Of a stretch of DNA of 64,000 bases, positions 44,917 through 53,660 are shown in pieces. Position numbers and translations under genes: made by a program. Location: contig NZ_CP012099.1 in assembly GCF_001182785.1 (NCBI RefSeq), positions 2,664,501 to 2,728,500 on the forward strand, given 5' to 3'. The DNA is from Bacillus thuringiensis (GTDB lineage: Bacteria; Bacillota; Bacilli; Bacillales; Bacillaceae_G). The notes under the pieces are model-generated. The model was not told the DNA's origin. It saw only the letters and a program-made list of their open reading frames with translations, and did no database searches. Every line of letters starts with the position of its first letter. Position 1 is the first letter of the stretch.

Positions 44917-45321
44917 TTATTCTTTCCCTATTTGATTGCGGTGCATCACAATTTGCTTCGTCGCTTGAAATTGCTGCTCACCGTAAAAGTTTATTAGCTT
45001 CTCTCCGCAAAATAGACTAACAATATCAATATGTGATATTTCTCGAAGTAATATTTTAAGCATCTTCTCTCCAATACCTTTACTTCTTACACTCTCATGT
45101 ACGACAACATCTTCAATGTATGCTCGAAAAACACCATCAGAAACGACTCTAGCAAATCCAACTAATTCATTTTCTTCCCATACTGCAATGGCTATGCTAT
45201 TCTTTAACATTTTTTCAATATCGACTTCTTTTCTTTCTGGCCACCAACCGACAGAATCATAAAGTTTTTTTATTTTTTCTGCACAGATTGGTTGTTCTTG
45301 TTGCAATTTATACGTGTACAT
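44917..45321 (-). CDS. GNAT family N-acetyltransferase
   Basis: 134 residues. VGFARVVSDGVFRAYIEDVVVHESVRSKGIGEKMLKILL is the GNAT core with acetyl-CoA loop. The substrate is unknown. It is one of four GNAT genes within the 44.9-47.6 kb accessory block. It ends 16 bases before the MmcQ-like start. Confidence 0.88.
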   Translation of the reverse strand: MYTYKLQQEQPICAEKIKKLYDSVGWWPERKEVDIEKMLKNSIAIAVWEENELVGFARVVSDGVFRAYIEDVVVHESVRSKGIGEKMLKILLREISHIDIVSLFCGEKLINFYGEQQFQATKQIVMHRNQIGKE

Positions 45322-45356
45322 ATTCTTTCTCCCATCAAACAGTATACATAATATTA

Positions 45357-45773
45357 TTATAATCTCTTTTCAAAAAAGTGCTGACTATGACCTTTCGGGT
45401 GATCTTCAACAATTCCATACTCCCTGTAACCATGCTTTTTATAAAATTCTGGTGCTTGAAAACTAAATGAATCTAGTAGTATTAATCTACACCCTTTTTC
45501 CTTCGCAATCCCTTCAATTTCATGTAAAAGTTGACTGCCATAACCGTCATGACGAACTGATTCATCAACCCATAAAAAGTCGATATGAAGGTGATAAAAA
45601 TACATCGTACCTGTTACGCCACCAAAAATTTTTCCTTCTTCATTTTTTACTACGAGGCGTACTTCTTCCATCGTCTGTCTTGCCTCATCTGTTAAGATGG
45701 ACATATTATATTGAATAACTTTATTTTTAATATATTCTCCTTCAGTGCGTGTACCGTTCTTTATATGTTTCAT
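45357..45773 (-). CDS. GNAT family N-acetyltransferase
   Basis: 138 residues. HIDFLWVDESVRHDGYGSQLLHEIEGIAKEKGCRLILLDSFSFQAPEFYKKHGYREYG is a full GNAT motif A/B of the type sometimes labelled streptothricin- or aminoglycoside-like, but substrate cannot be assigned. AAAGGAAG precedes the ATG. Confidence 0.87.
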   Translation of the reverse strand: MKHIKNGTRTEGEYIKNKVIQYNMSILTDEARQTMEEVRLVVKNEEGKIFGGVTGTMYFYHLHIDFLWVDESVRHDGYGSQLLHEIEGIAKEKGCRLILLDSFSFQAPEFYKKHGYREYGIVEDHPKGHSQHFFEKRL

Positions 45774-45801
45774 TTATATTGCTTCCTTTCAGCTTAGTAA
45801 T

Positions 45802-46173
45802 CTACATTTTATTTTTTCTCTTTAAAATACTAATACATACGAATCCACCGTATGTAACAAAGCATGAAAAGCCAATTATCCCTGGTACAGAGACATATCC
45901 TATCCTTATGTAACTTATAACCGCAAAACAAACGATAGACAATAAAATAGATGGCCAAAATATAAGAGCTGTTTTTCTTCTTCCTCGTTTCGATGTACTT
46001 TCTTTCTCTCCAGAAACACGTGTGCCAAAAAGCAATACAATACAAATAAGGATCGCTGTAAAGTAAATTGTATCTAATGACAAATCGTGATCATATAGTG
46101 CGATTCCAACTTCAAGAGCAATAATCGTTAAAATTAAAATAATGATTGTTGAAGTCTTTAAGTTTCTTTTCAA
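45802..46173 (-). CDS. Four-helix membrane protein, unknown
   Basis: 123 residues from TTG 46173 behind AGGAG. It has four hydrophobic segments (TIIILILTIIALEVGIALY, DTIYFTAILICIVLLFGT, ALIFWPSILLSIVCFAVISY, VPGIIGFSCFVTYGGFVCIS) with a basic loop SGEKESTSKRGRRK. The start overlaps the stop of the upstream hydrolase gene by four bases (TTGA), so they are coupled. I do not recognise a family. Confidence 0.7.
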   Translation of the reverse strand: MKRNLKTSTIIILILTIIALEVGIALYDHDLSLDTIYFTAILICIVLLFGTRVSGEKESTSKRGRRKTALIFWPSILLSIVCFAVISYIRIGYVSVPGIIGFSCFVTYGGFVCISILKRKNKM

Positions 46174-46946
46174 CCGCTCACTCCTAGCATGTTTTCACTA
46201 TATTCTTTGTATATGTACTTTAAAACTACTGCAAAAGCTTCATCTACCTCTTTATTTTCACGTCGATTCGGTAAATCTTTTCCCCCAATCACATAAAGAA
46301 GCGGAAATTCGTTAAACATTCCTATTATACCAATATTTATTGTAGCTGTGAGCAATCCACCTGTCATATGAGCTAAATGATAATATGGGATTTCTTCATA
46401 CTCCCCTTGTTGTCTTACCATACCACTAATAATTGGTTCCCATAATTCTGGTTCTGATTTATAACCTTGAAAGGTTTGTATCAAAAGGGCAAGAACTTCA
46501 ATTAAGTCTCCAATATTTTTCTCATCTCTAGCGTTTTCTTGTATATGAATTTTTGAAAAGTACGTTTGTACATACATTTTCACAGCATCCCATCCACCAC
46601 AGTGCATTACAACTGACTGTGCAACATAACTATCATGACAAGCTATCATTACCTCGACCGCTTGACTAAGTGTTAAAGAAGTTCTTCCTTGTAAGTGCGG
46701 ATATAACTGTGCACTATCTTCATGCGGATTAAATTTAATGTGATGAAGTATATCATTCCAATTATGTTTATTTTCCTTCACCATTTGTGCTACTACAAAT
46801 CCAATAACTAATTTTGCTGCTGATGCTAACGGAATATTTAATTCACTATTATATGAAGCAACTATACGATTGTTTTTTGTAGAATAAATTTCCATTCCCA
46901 CATAATTAGATTGTACCTCTTTTATTTTATTTATGACAGTTTCCAT
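46170..46946 (-). CDS. Serine hydrolase, class A beta-lactamase-like fold
   Basis: 258 residues. The S-x-x-K motif lies in LASAAKLVIGFVVAQM (SAAK, near residue 40), with IACHDSYVAQSVVMHCGGW as the likely SDN-type region. It has no signal peptide, and a KTG-like box is not evident (HMTGGLLTATINIGI is the nearest). Members of this group are often cytosolic and not resistance enzymes. ATG at 46946 lies six bases after GAGGGG. It is coupled to the membrane protein gene downstream. Confidence 0.75.
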   Translation of the reverse strand: METVINKIKEVQSNYVGMEIYSTKNNRIVASYNSELNIPLASAAKLVIGFVVAQMVKENKHNWNDILHHIKFNPHEDSAQLYPHLQGRTSLTLSQAVEVMIACHDSYVAQSVVMHCGGWDAVKMYVQTYFSKIHIQENARDEKNIGDLIEVLALLIQTFQGYKSEPELWEPIISGMVRQQGEYEEIPYYHLAHMTGGLLTATINIGIIGMFNEFPLLYVIGGKDLPNRRENKEVDEAFAVVLKYIYKEYSENMLGVSG

Positions 46947-47039
46947 TTCCATCCCCTCTTTTCATATCGTTATATTAATTTCTAATGATTCAATATTGAA
47001 TATAAAAAACCTTTTCATCAGCTATTAAAATAAGAAAAA

Positions 47040-47065
47040 GGTAGCATGAATTTTTTCTTGCTACC
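47040..47065 (-). terminator. Intrinsic terminator
   Basis: GGTAGCA / TGCTACC stem with a minus-strand TTTTTC tail after the phosphinothricin-type acetyltransferase gene. Confidence 0.7.
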
Positions 47066-47074
47066 GAAAAATAT

Positions 47075-47587
47075 TTATCCTTCTATAGGATTTTCAGGAC
47101 CGTTAAGCTCCAGCTGATAAAAAGCTAAATCTAGCCATTTATTAAACTTATAACCAGCTTTTTTTATTGTCCCTGCATGAACAAATCCATAGTTTTGATG
47201 CAAGGCAATACTTTTCTCATTCTCTGCATCAATTCCAGCAATTAAGGTCATATACTCTCTTTCCTTCGCAATTTTGATTAATTCTTTCATTAATGAAGAC
47301 CCAATGCCATTTTTTCTATATGCCTTATCTACATACACAGAATGTTCAACTGAATATTTATAAGCAGGCCACGCTCTAAATGGGCTGAATGTCGCAAATC
47401 CTACTACTTTATTATCTAATTCATATATGAAAATAGGATACCCTTCAGCCTTTTTTTGTTCATACCAATCTATTCTATTTTCAAGGGTTACAGGTTTATA
47501 CGCATATACAGCTGTTGTATAAAGTATCGCTTCGTTATAAATATCTAAAATGTATGCTAAATCTCTTTTCGTTGCTTCCCTTATCAT
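47075..47587 (-). CDS. GNAT acetyltransferase, phosphinothricin/methionine-sulfone type
   Basis: 170 residues. MIREATKRDLAYILDIYNEAILYTTAVYAYKPVTLENR, VGFATFSPFRAWPAYKYSVEHSVYVDKAYRKNGIGSSLMKELI and AGIDAENEKSIALHQNYGF match the Pat/YncA group, which acetylates phosphinothricin, methionine sulfone or amino-acid analogues. Confidence 0.9.
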   Translation of the reverse strand: MIREATKRDLAYILDIYNEAILYTTAVYAYKPVTLENRIDWYEQKKAEGYPIFIYELDNKVVGFATFSPFRAWPAYKYSVEHSVYVDKAYRKNGIGSSLMKELIKIAKEREYMTLIAGIDAENEKSIALHQNYGFVHAGTIKKAGYKFNKWLDLAFYQLELNGPENPIEG

Positions 47588-47667
47588 TATTTTTTTCCTT
47601 TCATCATGTTCATCTTATTTCACTATCTTTTTAATAGTTTTATTTTATCGAAATTTCCGATTTTTAT

Positions 47668-48669
47668 CTACATACGAATACTAGCTTTTCGGAAACCATC
47701 AAATATATTTATTGCAGCAGATAACATATAAAAGAAAATTCCTCCCCCAATGAGCCACGTTTTAAACTCCTCTGGGGAAATAGTAAATGCATTTGCCAAA
47801 TACGTAATAAATCCTGCGTTAAATAAATGTGGATTTACTACAATTACAATGAATACTATCGTCCCAGCTACTTGAAGAATAGCATTTCCAATCGCCAATC
47901 TTTGCGTCCATTTTCCTTGTACTAATTTATAAAGGGATATACCTATTTCAAAAACGATCATAATTACAACGATTGGCCAGTACTGCAGTAAAATATCTTG
48001 ATTAAAAGTTGGCGAGACAAACTTCAGTCCATTTGCCGTACCATGATATACGCCAACAAGATGATTCGCATAAAAGTAAAGTGTAGCCCAAACTGCTGTC
48101 CACATTAAACCTCCAAAAACTTCAAACTTCGAGATTGCTTTTTTCTTTGGGATATACGAGATGTTTTTCAAATCATCTGGTGTCCATTTTTTAAAACTTG
48201 TCGTCAACGGCTGAATACCTTTGTCTTTATCTGTTCTTTCTAAAATAACAAACACAAGTGTCAACCAGAAAAATACATGAAGACCCACTTCAAAAATTTC
48301 CCCAATACCTTTACCTATCAATTGTAAAATAACATTTAATACCGCTTGATCACCACTATAGCCTATAAAATTTTCTGCAACCATTGATATGAGTGCAATG
48401 ATTGCTGCGATTGGTATAATCATTTTTAACAATGTCGTATATACATCAAAATAACGTGGTCCAATTAAATGCATCGGTCTATCCAAATAACCATTAGCCA
48501 ATGAAACCGGACTCCCCAATTTTTCGAGAACGCTCTTTACATCTTCTTCATTATAATCTTCAGGTAACATATCCTCTATAGTTGACCTTAGTTCAAGTGT
48601 AATATCTTCACGATTTTTTTCAGGTAATCTCTTCGCAACTTCCTGGATATAGAGATCAATTAAATTCAT
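47668..48669 (-). CDS. HAAS-domain membrane protein partner of PadR
   Basis: 333 residues. Residues 1-70 form the HAAS signalling domain (MNLIDLYIQEVAKRLPEKNREDITLELRSTIEDML...VLEKLGSPVSLANGYL). About six membrane helices follow. Such proteins are regularly encoded beside PadR regulators, and are thought to link envelope state to transcription. Its start overlaps the end of the PadR gene by 14 bases. Confidence 0.88.
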   Translation of the reverse strand: MNLIDLYIQEVAKRLPEKNREDITLELRSTIEDMLPEDYNEEDVKSVLEKLGSPVSLANGYLDRPMHLIGPRYFDVYTTLLKMIIPIAAIIALISMVAENFIGYSGDQAVLNVILQLIGKGIGEIFEVGLHVFFWLTLVFVILERTDKDKGIQPLTTSFKKWTPDDLKNISYIPKKKAISKFEVFGGLMWTAVWATLYFYANHLVGVYHGTANGLKFVSPTFNQDILLQYWPIVVIMIVFEIGISLYKLVQGKWTQRLAIGNAILQVAGTIVFIVIVVNPHLFNAGFITYLANAFTISPEEFKTWLIGGGIFFYMLSAAINIFDGFRKASIRM

Positions 48670-49003
48670 TCTCTTCCTCCTCCTTTAATAAGTTATAAAG
48701 TTCTTTCGAATCCTTTATCCATTCCTTTTTTAACTGCAAAAATATTTCTAATCCATATTCACTTAAAACATAATATTTACGAGGTCTACTCTCCGTTTTA
48801 TCCCAACTACTCGTTACTAGCTCCTGCTTTTCTAATCTGCGAAGTAGTGGATATAAAGTACTTTGATCAATTGTAATCCCTGATTGCTCCAATAACTGGA
48901 CAAGTGAATATCCGTACTGCGGCGTTCTTAATTGGCTTAAAACGGCTAACGTTAATGTCCCTCTTCTTAACTCAGTAATTAACGAGTTTAATAAAGTATC
49001 CAT
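48656..49003 (-). CDS. PadR-family transcriptional regulator
   Basis: 115 residues. The winged HTH reads GTLTLAVLSQLRTPQYGYSLVQLLEQSGITIDQSTLYPLLRRLEKQELVTSSW, followed by the wing YYVLSEYGLEI and a dimerisation helix. ATG follows GAGGTG. It is in an operon with the HAAS-domain gene. Two nearly identical 19-bp sites upstream make it probably autoregulated. Confidence 0.92.
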   Translation of the reverse strand: MDTLLNSLITELRRGTLTLAVLSQLRTPQYGYSLVQLLEQSGITIDQSTLYPLLRRLEKQELVTSSWDKTESRPRKYYVLSEYGLEIFLQLKKEWIKDSKELYNLLKEEEENEFN

Positions 49004-49022
49004 TCACTCACCTCATTTCCAT

Positions 49023-49069
49023 TACTATATGTCATACAGTATGTGTTTTATACTATGTATCGTACAGTA
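49023..49069. promoter_or_regulatory. Duplicated 19-bp PadR operator candidate
   Basis: TACTATATGTCATACAGTA (49023-49041) and TACTATGTATCGTACAGTA (49051-49069) share 16 of 19 positions, are each near-palindromic (TACTRT...ACAGTA) and are spaced 28 bp centre to centre, directly upstream of padR. Confidence 0.6.
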
Positions 49070-49113
49070 TTAGTGTGACAAAAACTGTGCTTTTTTTACC
49101 AAAAACAGATAAT

Positions 49114-49145
49114 AAAAAGCGCAAATTATATGATTTGTGCTTTTT
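49114..49145. terminator. Hairpin with T tail in gene-poor region
   Basis: AAAAAGCGCAAAT / ATTTGTGCTTTTT arms (one G-U pair) with a T run on the plus strand. No intact gene feeds into it from the left on that strand, so it may be a relic. Confidence 0.55.
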
Positions 49146-49440
49146 TAGCTAAGTTATATATATCTATAACACTCTAAAAGGTAGCAACCTTAACTACTAA
49201 TTTTGAAATTCCAGTAATGCTATATTAAGTTACAAGTATCGTACACATATGATGTGACCATAACATATCACTATAGGAAGCTAATAAAACGGAAAATTAC
49301 CATGGTTGAATGATTCCTGTTTTATTCTTTAGGCACTGTTGATTTCACACTGTTTTCAGCACCTAATCAACGTTATTTCCTTCATAAACTTCATCTTGTT
49401 CAAAATCTCTATTTTTATTTGGTTTATTAAAGTAAAATAA

Positions 49441-49470
49441 AAAAACAATTAAATTAGGTTAATTGTTTTT
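49441..49470. terminator. Hairpin with T tail
   Basis: Perfect 12-bp arms AAAAACAATTAA / TTAATTGTTTTT; it would terminate the small minus-strand gene at 49485-49601. Confidence 0.6.
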
Positions 49471-49484
49471 CAAATGCAAAATCT

Positions 49485-49601
49485 TTATTTTTTTAAATAA
49501 CCTATGATATTCGAAAAGACAAACTCTCCAAATGCAAGTGGTATATAAATAAACCATAACTTTAATATTGCCTTTGTTTCTTTGTGATCAGAATCCCCCA
49601 T
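49485..49601 (-). CDS. Possible 38-residue membrane protein
   Basis: ATG at 49601 to TAA at 49485 gives MGDSDHKETKAILKLWFIYI, then PLAFGEFVFSNIIGYLKK: a charged start, one hydrophobic helix, and a Lys end. An AAAGGA lies rather far upstream (about 14 bases). A terminator follows directly. It could be real or a relic in a decayed region. Confidence 0.35.
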   Translation of the reverse strand: MGDSDHKETKAILKLWFIYIPLAFGEFVFSNIIGYLKK

Positions 49602-49758
49602 TAAAACCAACCCAATCCTTTTTCTTCTAATATTTTCATTTTAATTCCAATAACAAGGAAATTATACCATTTATTAATATTATAGTCTATGTTTTCTAAA
49701 AATTAGATAAATAAAACTCTTGTATTCCCTCAATATTCAGATAAAAATAATAATTTTT

Positions 49759-49881
49759 TTACGTTTCATCTTCAAAGTCTATAATGAGTCCTGTTAGAAC
49801 TGCTTCATTACCAATCGATTGGATCCCGTGACCAATAAAATCCATCTTAAATTCTTCCCACTCTAACTGCTCTTTTGTGAT
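49759..49881 (-). pseudogene. Fragment of a decayed gene
   Basis: An open stretch without a normal start reads ITKEQLEWEEFKMDFIGHGI, then QSIGNEAVLTGLIIDFEDET and stop. The composition is protein-like, but the frame opens only after TGA. Losing one base near the preceding ATGAATC would restore an ATG-AAT start, so a frameshift near the 5' end is likely. I do not recognise the family. Confidence 0.35.
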
Positions 49882-49950
49882 TCATCGTCACATTATGATG
49901 AATTACTCATACATTATCTAGAAGTAAAAACCCTAATTTACTTTTCTCTT

Positions 49951-49977
49951 AAAGAGCACAATTCAAATGTGCTCTTT
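49951..49977 (+). terminator. Hairpin with T tail
   Basis: 10-bp arms AAAGAGCACA / TGTGCTCTTT followed by TTTAAG. There is no intact gene directly upstream on the plus strand, another sign that genes were lost here. Confidence 0.55.
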
Positions 49978-50002
49978 TTAAGTCTGTTCGAATAAAATTA
50001 AA

Positions 50003-50044
50003 AATCCTACTGATAAACAAAAAATCTCGTTTATCAATAGGATT
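50003..50044 (-). terminator. Terminator of the DUF952 gene
   Basis: 16-base arms AATCCTACTGATAAAC / GTTTATCAATAGGATT (one mismatch) with a minus-strand TTTTTAATTTT tail. Confidence 0.75.
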
Positions 50045-50088
50045 CATTAGCTATATATAGCAATTATAGCGAACTCCATCGCCTATTA

Positions 50089-50424
50089 CTAAAGTCGAAC
50101 TGATTTAAGTAATATAAATTCCCCGTTTTCTTTAGAAAATGGAACAACCTCTACAATCGCCTCAACATTAATTACTCCGTAAACATGCGGATATTCTTGA
50201 CCGTTTGAAGCAAGTTCATATTTTACTTCTGCTTTTAATAGGGCTGGATCAATTGTAAGTAATAAAACATCTTCTTCATGCTTGAAATATTTTTCTGCAA
50301 CTCTTAAAGCTTGATCTACTAATGAACAATGAATAAATCCCTCTTCTATAAGGGAATCTTCATTAATTTTTCCAATTATTTTTGCGATTTCCCAATTACT
50401 TTTCTTAATTACTTTTGTAATCAT
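50089..50424 (-). CDS. DUF952 domain protein
   Basis: 111 residues. EEGFIHCSLVDQALRVAEKYFKHEEDVLLLTIDPALL and YPHVYGVINVEAIVEVVPF match DUF952, a fold related to ADP-ribosyl or glutathione-type small enzymes but with no settled role. GGGAGAG precedes the ATG. Confidence 0.87.
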   Translation of the reverse strand: MITKVIKKSNWEIAKIIGKINEDSLIEEGFIHCSLVDQALRVAEKYFKHEEDVLLLTIDPALLKAEVKYELASNGQEYPHVYGVINVEAIVEVVPFSKENGEFILLKSVRL

Positions 50425-50505
50425 AGTAACTCTCCCTTTTTAATTTATGTAATGATATAATAACACTAAATTTTGAACACGTTCTTAATAGATTGGGGAC
50501 TTATA

Positions 50506-51235
50506 ATGGATAAACCTCTCACTACATTACAAACTATTATTATACATATGAATACAAATGAGCATTGGCATGATTTTATTTGTTACTGTCAGCATCGCGA
50601 AGCGGGACTTCGAAAATTGGCTTATAAACATTTAGAGATATTTATTTCAAATGCAAAGAAATGGAAAATTAAAAGATCAAGAAGAGTTTGCCATTTCGCT
50701 GTTTACTATTTTAGATGCATTAAACGAAAAAGATGAGGTGTTAACTTTCTCACTAAATAGTTTTCTAATTGACATTCTATATAGATGGACAGAAAACAAC
50801 CCGATTGATTCAAGACCTTTTAGATGGATAGGAATTTATATGGACTCTAGCAATAAAGAAGACGATTTAGAAAAATTCCTTCGAAAAGCGATTGAATTAG
50901 GTGGTGATACCGAACAAAAAGCCATGATATACCTAGTTTCTAATTACATCAATACTTTAGAATTTGGTACACATGAATTCCCGTCAGGTTATTGCGGAGA
51001 TTTAAGCGAATGTATAGAAAAACTACCCTACATGCTTCAATTAACTAATAGAATTCAGAATAAGAACAGTAAGGAACGAAATATTGGGCAATTACAAGTA
51101 CAACTACACTCAATTCTAGATTGGTTAAAACATACACAAACTCCAGTAGATGCTGTTCGCACATGGGAAAAAGAACAAACTAAGGAATTAGAAAAAAGCA
51201 TCGTATATCATTTAAACAACAGCTCAAGTCATTAA
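50506..51235 (+). pseudogene. Frameshifted helical-repeat protein gene (about 240 residues when repaired)
   Basis: Frame 1 from ATG 50506 gives MDKPLTTLQTIIIHMNTNEH...GLRKLAYKHLEIF, then runs into junk and stops at 50736. Frame 2 is open from 50636 and continues RYLFQMQRNGKLKDQEEFAISLF...HLNNSSSH to 51235. The join falls at TTAGAGATAT; restoring a GA to make TTAGAGAGATAT gives a smooth YKHLERYLFQMQRNGK, so a two-base loss in a GA repeat is likely. Frame 2 also has its own ATG at 50651. Family unknown. Confidence 0.6.
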
Positions 51236-51254
51236 TTCGTCTACCATTTCAATA

Positions 51255-51297
51255 TAAAAAAGAGGATCTTCATACTGTACTAGAAAATCCTCTTTTT
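51255..51297. terminator. Bidirectional terminator
   Basis: AAAAAGAGGAT / ATCCTCTTTTT outer arms, with partly paired inner bases and T runs on both sides, lie between the frameshifted gene and the repeat behind helD. Confidence 0.75.
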
Positions 51298-51300
51298 ATA

Positions 51301-51355
51301 TTTATCCCACATTAACTTGCAGTAAAACTCCCCACTGATTATAGTTTCACTTTAT
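51301..51355 (-). repeat. bcr1-like element, copy d (short form)
   Basis: On the minus strand: ATAAAGTGAAACTATAATCA, then GTGGGGAGTTTTACTGC and AGTTAATGTGGGATAAA. ATAAA stands at both ends. It lacks the 68-base insert of copy c. Its first TAA is the stop codon of the HelD-like gene. Confidence 0.75.
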
Positions 51356-53427
51356 TTTAATCCTTTAATTAAAGGTGACGCTTTTCCGCTATGGAAAATC
51401 CATAAATCATGAAGTGATCTCGTACATCCGACATATAGTAACTTTGCATCATGTTTTGTATTTTTGTAATGTTCCTCATCCACATCAATTAAAAGCACTG
51501 CATCAAATTCTAAACCTTTCGCTAAATAGACAGGTACTACAGAAATACCGCCTTCATATTTACTTTGGTTTGCTTCAATGACGTTTACCGTTAAACCTGC
51601 ATCAGTTAATTTCTCATACATATGACGGCATTCATCTTCTGTTCTTCCTATTACCGCAATTGTTTTCACATCTGCATTTTGCAAATGTTTTATCGTCTTC
51701 ACAATTTCAATAAATTGATCTTCTGCATAAATCACTTTCACATCTTCTCCACTGCGGAAGACTGGTGTTGCGAGTCCTACTGGAATTTCTGCATTTTTAA
51801 TTATTTCATTAGCAAATTCAATAATTTCTTTTGTAGAACGATAACTTCTTGTCAGTTCATAATATCCTGTTTCTTGGAATACTTCCTTAAAAGCACTCCA
51901 ATCTTCAATTCCTTGGTAATCATAAATCGCTTGCGATAAATCACCTAATATAGTGAAAGAATTACCTAGTGTAATTTCTTTTAATACATAAACTTGGAAA
52001 GGCGAAAAATCTTGCGCTTCATCAATAACAACGTGATGAAACTTCTGCCCGATTTCAATCCCTGTTATACGATGATGTATGTATATTAAAGCTGGTAAAT
52101 CTTCTACATACACTTCTTTTTTACGACAACCCTTTTCTGTTTCTTGAACAAGTTCTTCAGGTAATACTTCGAGTATTTCTTTGCTTTTCAACATTGAACT
52201 GTATAGTGAAAGTGGGCTCATTTTTGGCCAAAAATTCATATAGGTGTTCAATCTCTTTGTTGCTTCTTTTTTTAGTAACTTTTTCTCGTTTGTTTCTCCA
52301 TACTTTTTAAGTTCAATTTCAATCCAACGTTTCATACGGCCGACTAAACGTTCTCTTCTCTTCTTTAATGGATAATGTTTATATTCCACTTGCATCCATT
52401 TTTTAACGTCTTCCACTGGAATAACAGCTTTATCCCATGCCTCAAAATCTTTTGTTGGCACTAAATCGTTTTCAAATTGAGTCATTCTTTCTTCTATAAA
52501 CGCCTTAAATTCTAGCGTACCTTTTAATTTACCGATCATAATCTTTCTTTCATCGCGATTAATTGAAAAGGCTTCTTTCAGTTTTTCTTCTGTCTGCTTT
52601 AGTTTCACGGAACCCTCTAATGTACGTAATGCCCAATCTGGAAACGTTGTTTGACTAATATTTCCTACCCCTAATTCAGGAAGTACGCTGGAAATGTAGT
52701 CTAAAAATAAACTGTTTGGAGCGAATACAATCATTCTCTCAGCTTCTAGCTGCTCACGATATTCATAAATTAAAAAAGCAAGGCGATGTAAAGCGATTGT
52801 TGTCTTTCCGCTCCCTGCAACCCCTTGAATTAATAATGGCAAGTTTCTTTCCGCACGAATAATATCATTTTGTTCCGATTGAATCGTTGAAACAATATCC
52901 TTTAGCTTATTATCTTTATTCTCACCTAATCGATATAGAAGAAAATCATCGGCATGCGATACATCTTCATTTCCTTTTACATATGTATCAACAACACGTT
53001 CAAGTTCTCTTTTTCGAATAGAAATGTTTCGTTTTAAATACACATCACCTTCTACTAACCCATCTGGTGATTGATAAAATGCTAATTCTTCTCCACCGGT
53101 AAATGAATAAAACATACTTGCGACAGGTGCTCTCCAATCAATAATGATTGGTTTCATCGTGTCCATATCCGAAACCCCTACTTTTCCAATATAAATCGGC
53201 ATAACTGCTTCTTTACCATCTTCCTGAAAATCTAACCTTCCAAAGTACGGCTCTTGCACACCAATACGTAAATTTTGTCTATTAGACTCTCTCATACTTT
53301 CAAGAATTTGCTCCTTAAAATCTTCCCCATAATAAACTGGGATTTTTTCAAGCTTATCCAATTGCTCATCCATCGTATGTAAAGTATCCTTCATTTTTTG
53401 TAACTCATCTTCAAATATGTTGCTCAT
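51352..53427 (-). CDS. helD: HelD-like UvrD/Rep-family helicase
   Basis: 691 residues. Walker A is QGVAGSGKTTIALHRLAFLIYEY, Walker B VVIDEAQDFSPFQVYVL, and a late UvrD motif AKGLEFDAVLLIDVDEEHY. The N-terminal coiled arm (FEDELQKMKDTLHTMDEQLDKLEKIPVYYG) is characteristic of HelD, which releases stalled RNA polymerase from DNA. It is somewhat shorter than B. subtilis HelD. The C-terminus is SGKASPLIKGLK, and the stop is supplied by the bcr1-like element. Confidence 0.85.
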   Translation of the reverse strand: MSNIFEDELQKMKDTLHTMDEQLDKLEKIPVYYGEDFKEQILESMRESNRQNLRIGVQEPYFGRLDFQEDGKEAVMPIYIGKVGVSDMDTMKPIIIDWRAPVASMFYSFTGGEELAFYQSPDGLVEGDVYLKRNISIRKRELERVVDTYVKGNEDVSHADDFLLYRLGENKDNKLKDIVSTIQSEQNDIIRAERNLPLLIQGVAGSGKTTIALHRLAFLIYEYREQLEAERMIVFAPNSLFLDYISSVLPELGVGNISQTTFPDWALRTLEGSVKLKQTEEKLKEAFSINRDERKIMIGKLKGTLEFKAFIEERMTQFENDLVPTKDFEAWDKAVIPVEDVKKWMQVEYKHYPLKKRRERLVGRMKRWIEIELKKYGETNEKKLLKKEATKRLNTYMNFWPKMSPLSLYSSMLKSKEILEVLPEELVQETEKGCRKKEVYVEDLPALIYIHHRITGIEIGQKFHHVVIDEAQDFSPFQVYVLKEITLGNSFTILGDLSQAIYDYQGIEDWSAFKEVFQETGYYELTRSYRSTKEIIEFANEIIKNAEIPVGLATPVFRSGEDVKVIYAEDQFIEIVKTIKHLQNADVKTIAVIGRTEDECRHMYEKLTDAGLTVNVIEANQSKYEGGISVVPVYLAKGLEFDAVLLIDVDEEHYKNTKHDAKLLYVGCTRSLHDLWIFHSGKASPLIKGLK

Positions 53428-53660
53428 TTCGACGATTCCCTCCTGTCCGTTCTAATTTTTCAGTCGAATTATCATTGTATTAAAAATTCAATCGTAAAGT
53501 CAATAGTTTCAATTTAAATTTTCCGAAAAAACTTACTTTTATACAACATCTAAATCACATCACTACACATATAGTATAGTGATGCATACAAAAGATACCA
53601 CTTTCTATTTGTCACCTATTTAATTTATATATTGACAAACAATGTAAAAGTCAAAGATAC

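Noticed and set aside
46170..46946. Beta-lactam resistance gene
   Set aside because: No signal peptide and no clear KTG box; more likely a cytosolic hydrolase of the same fold.
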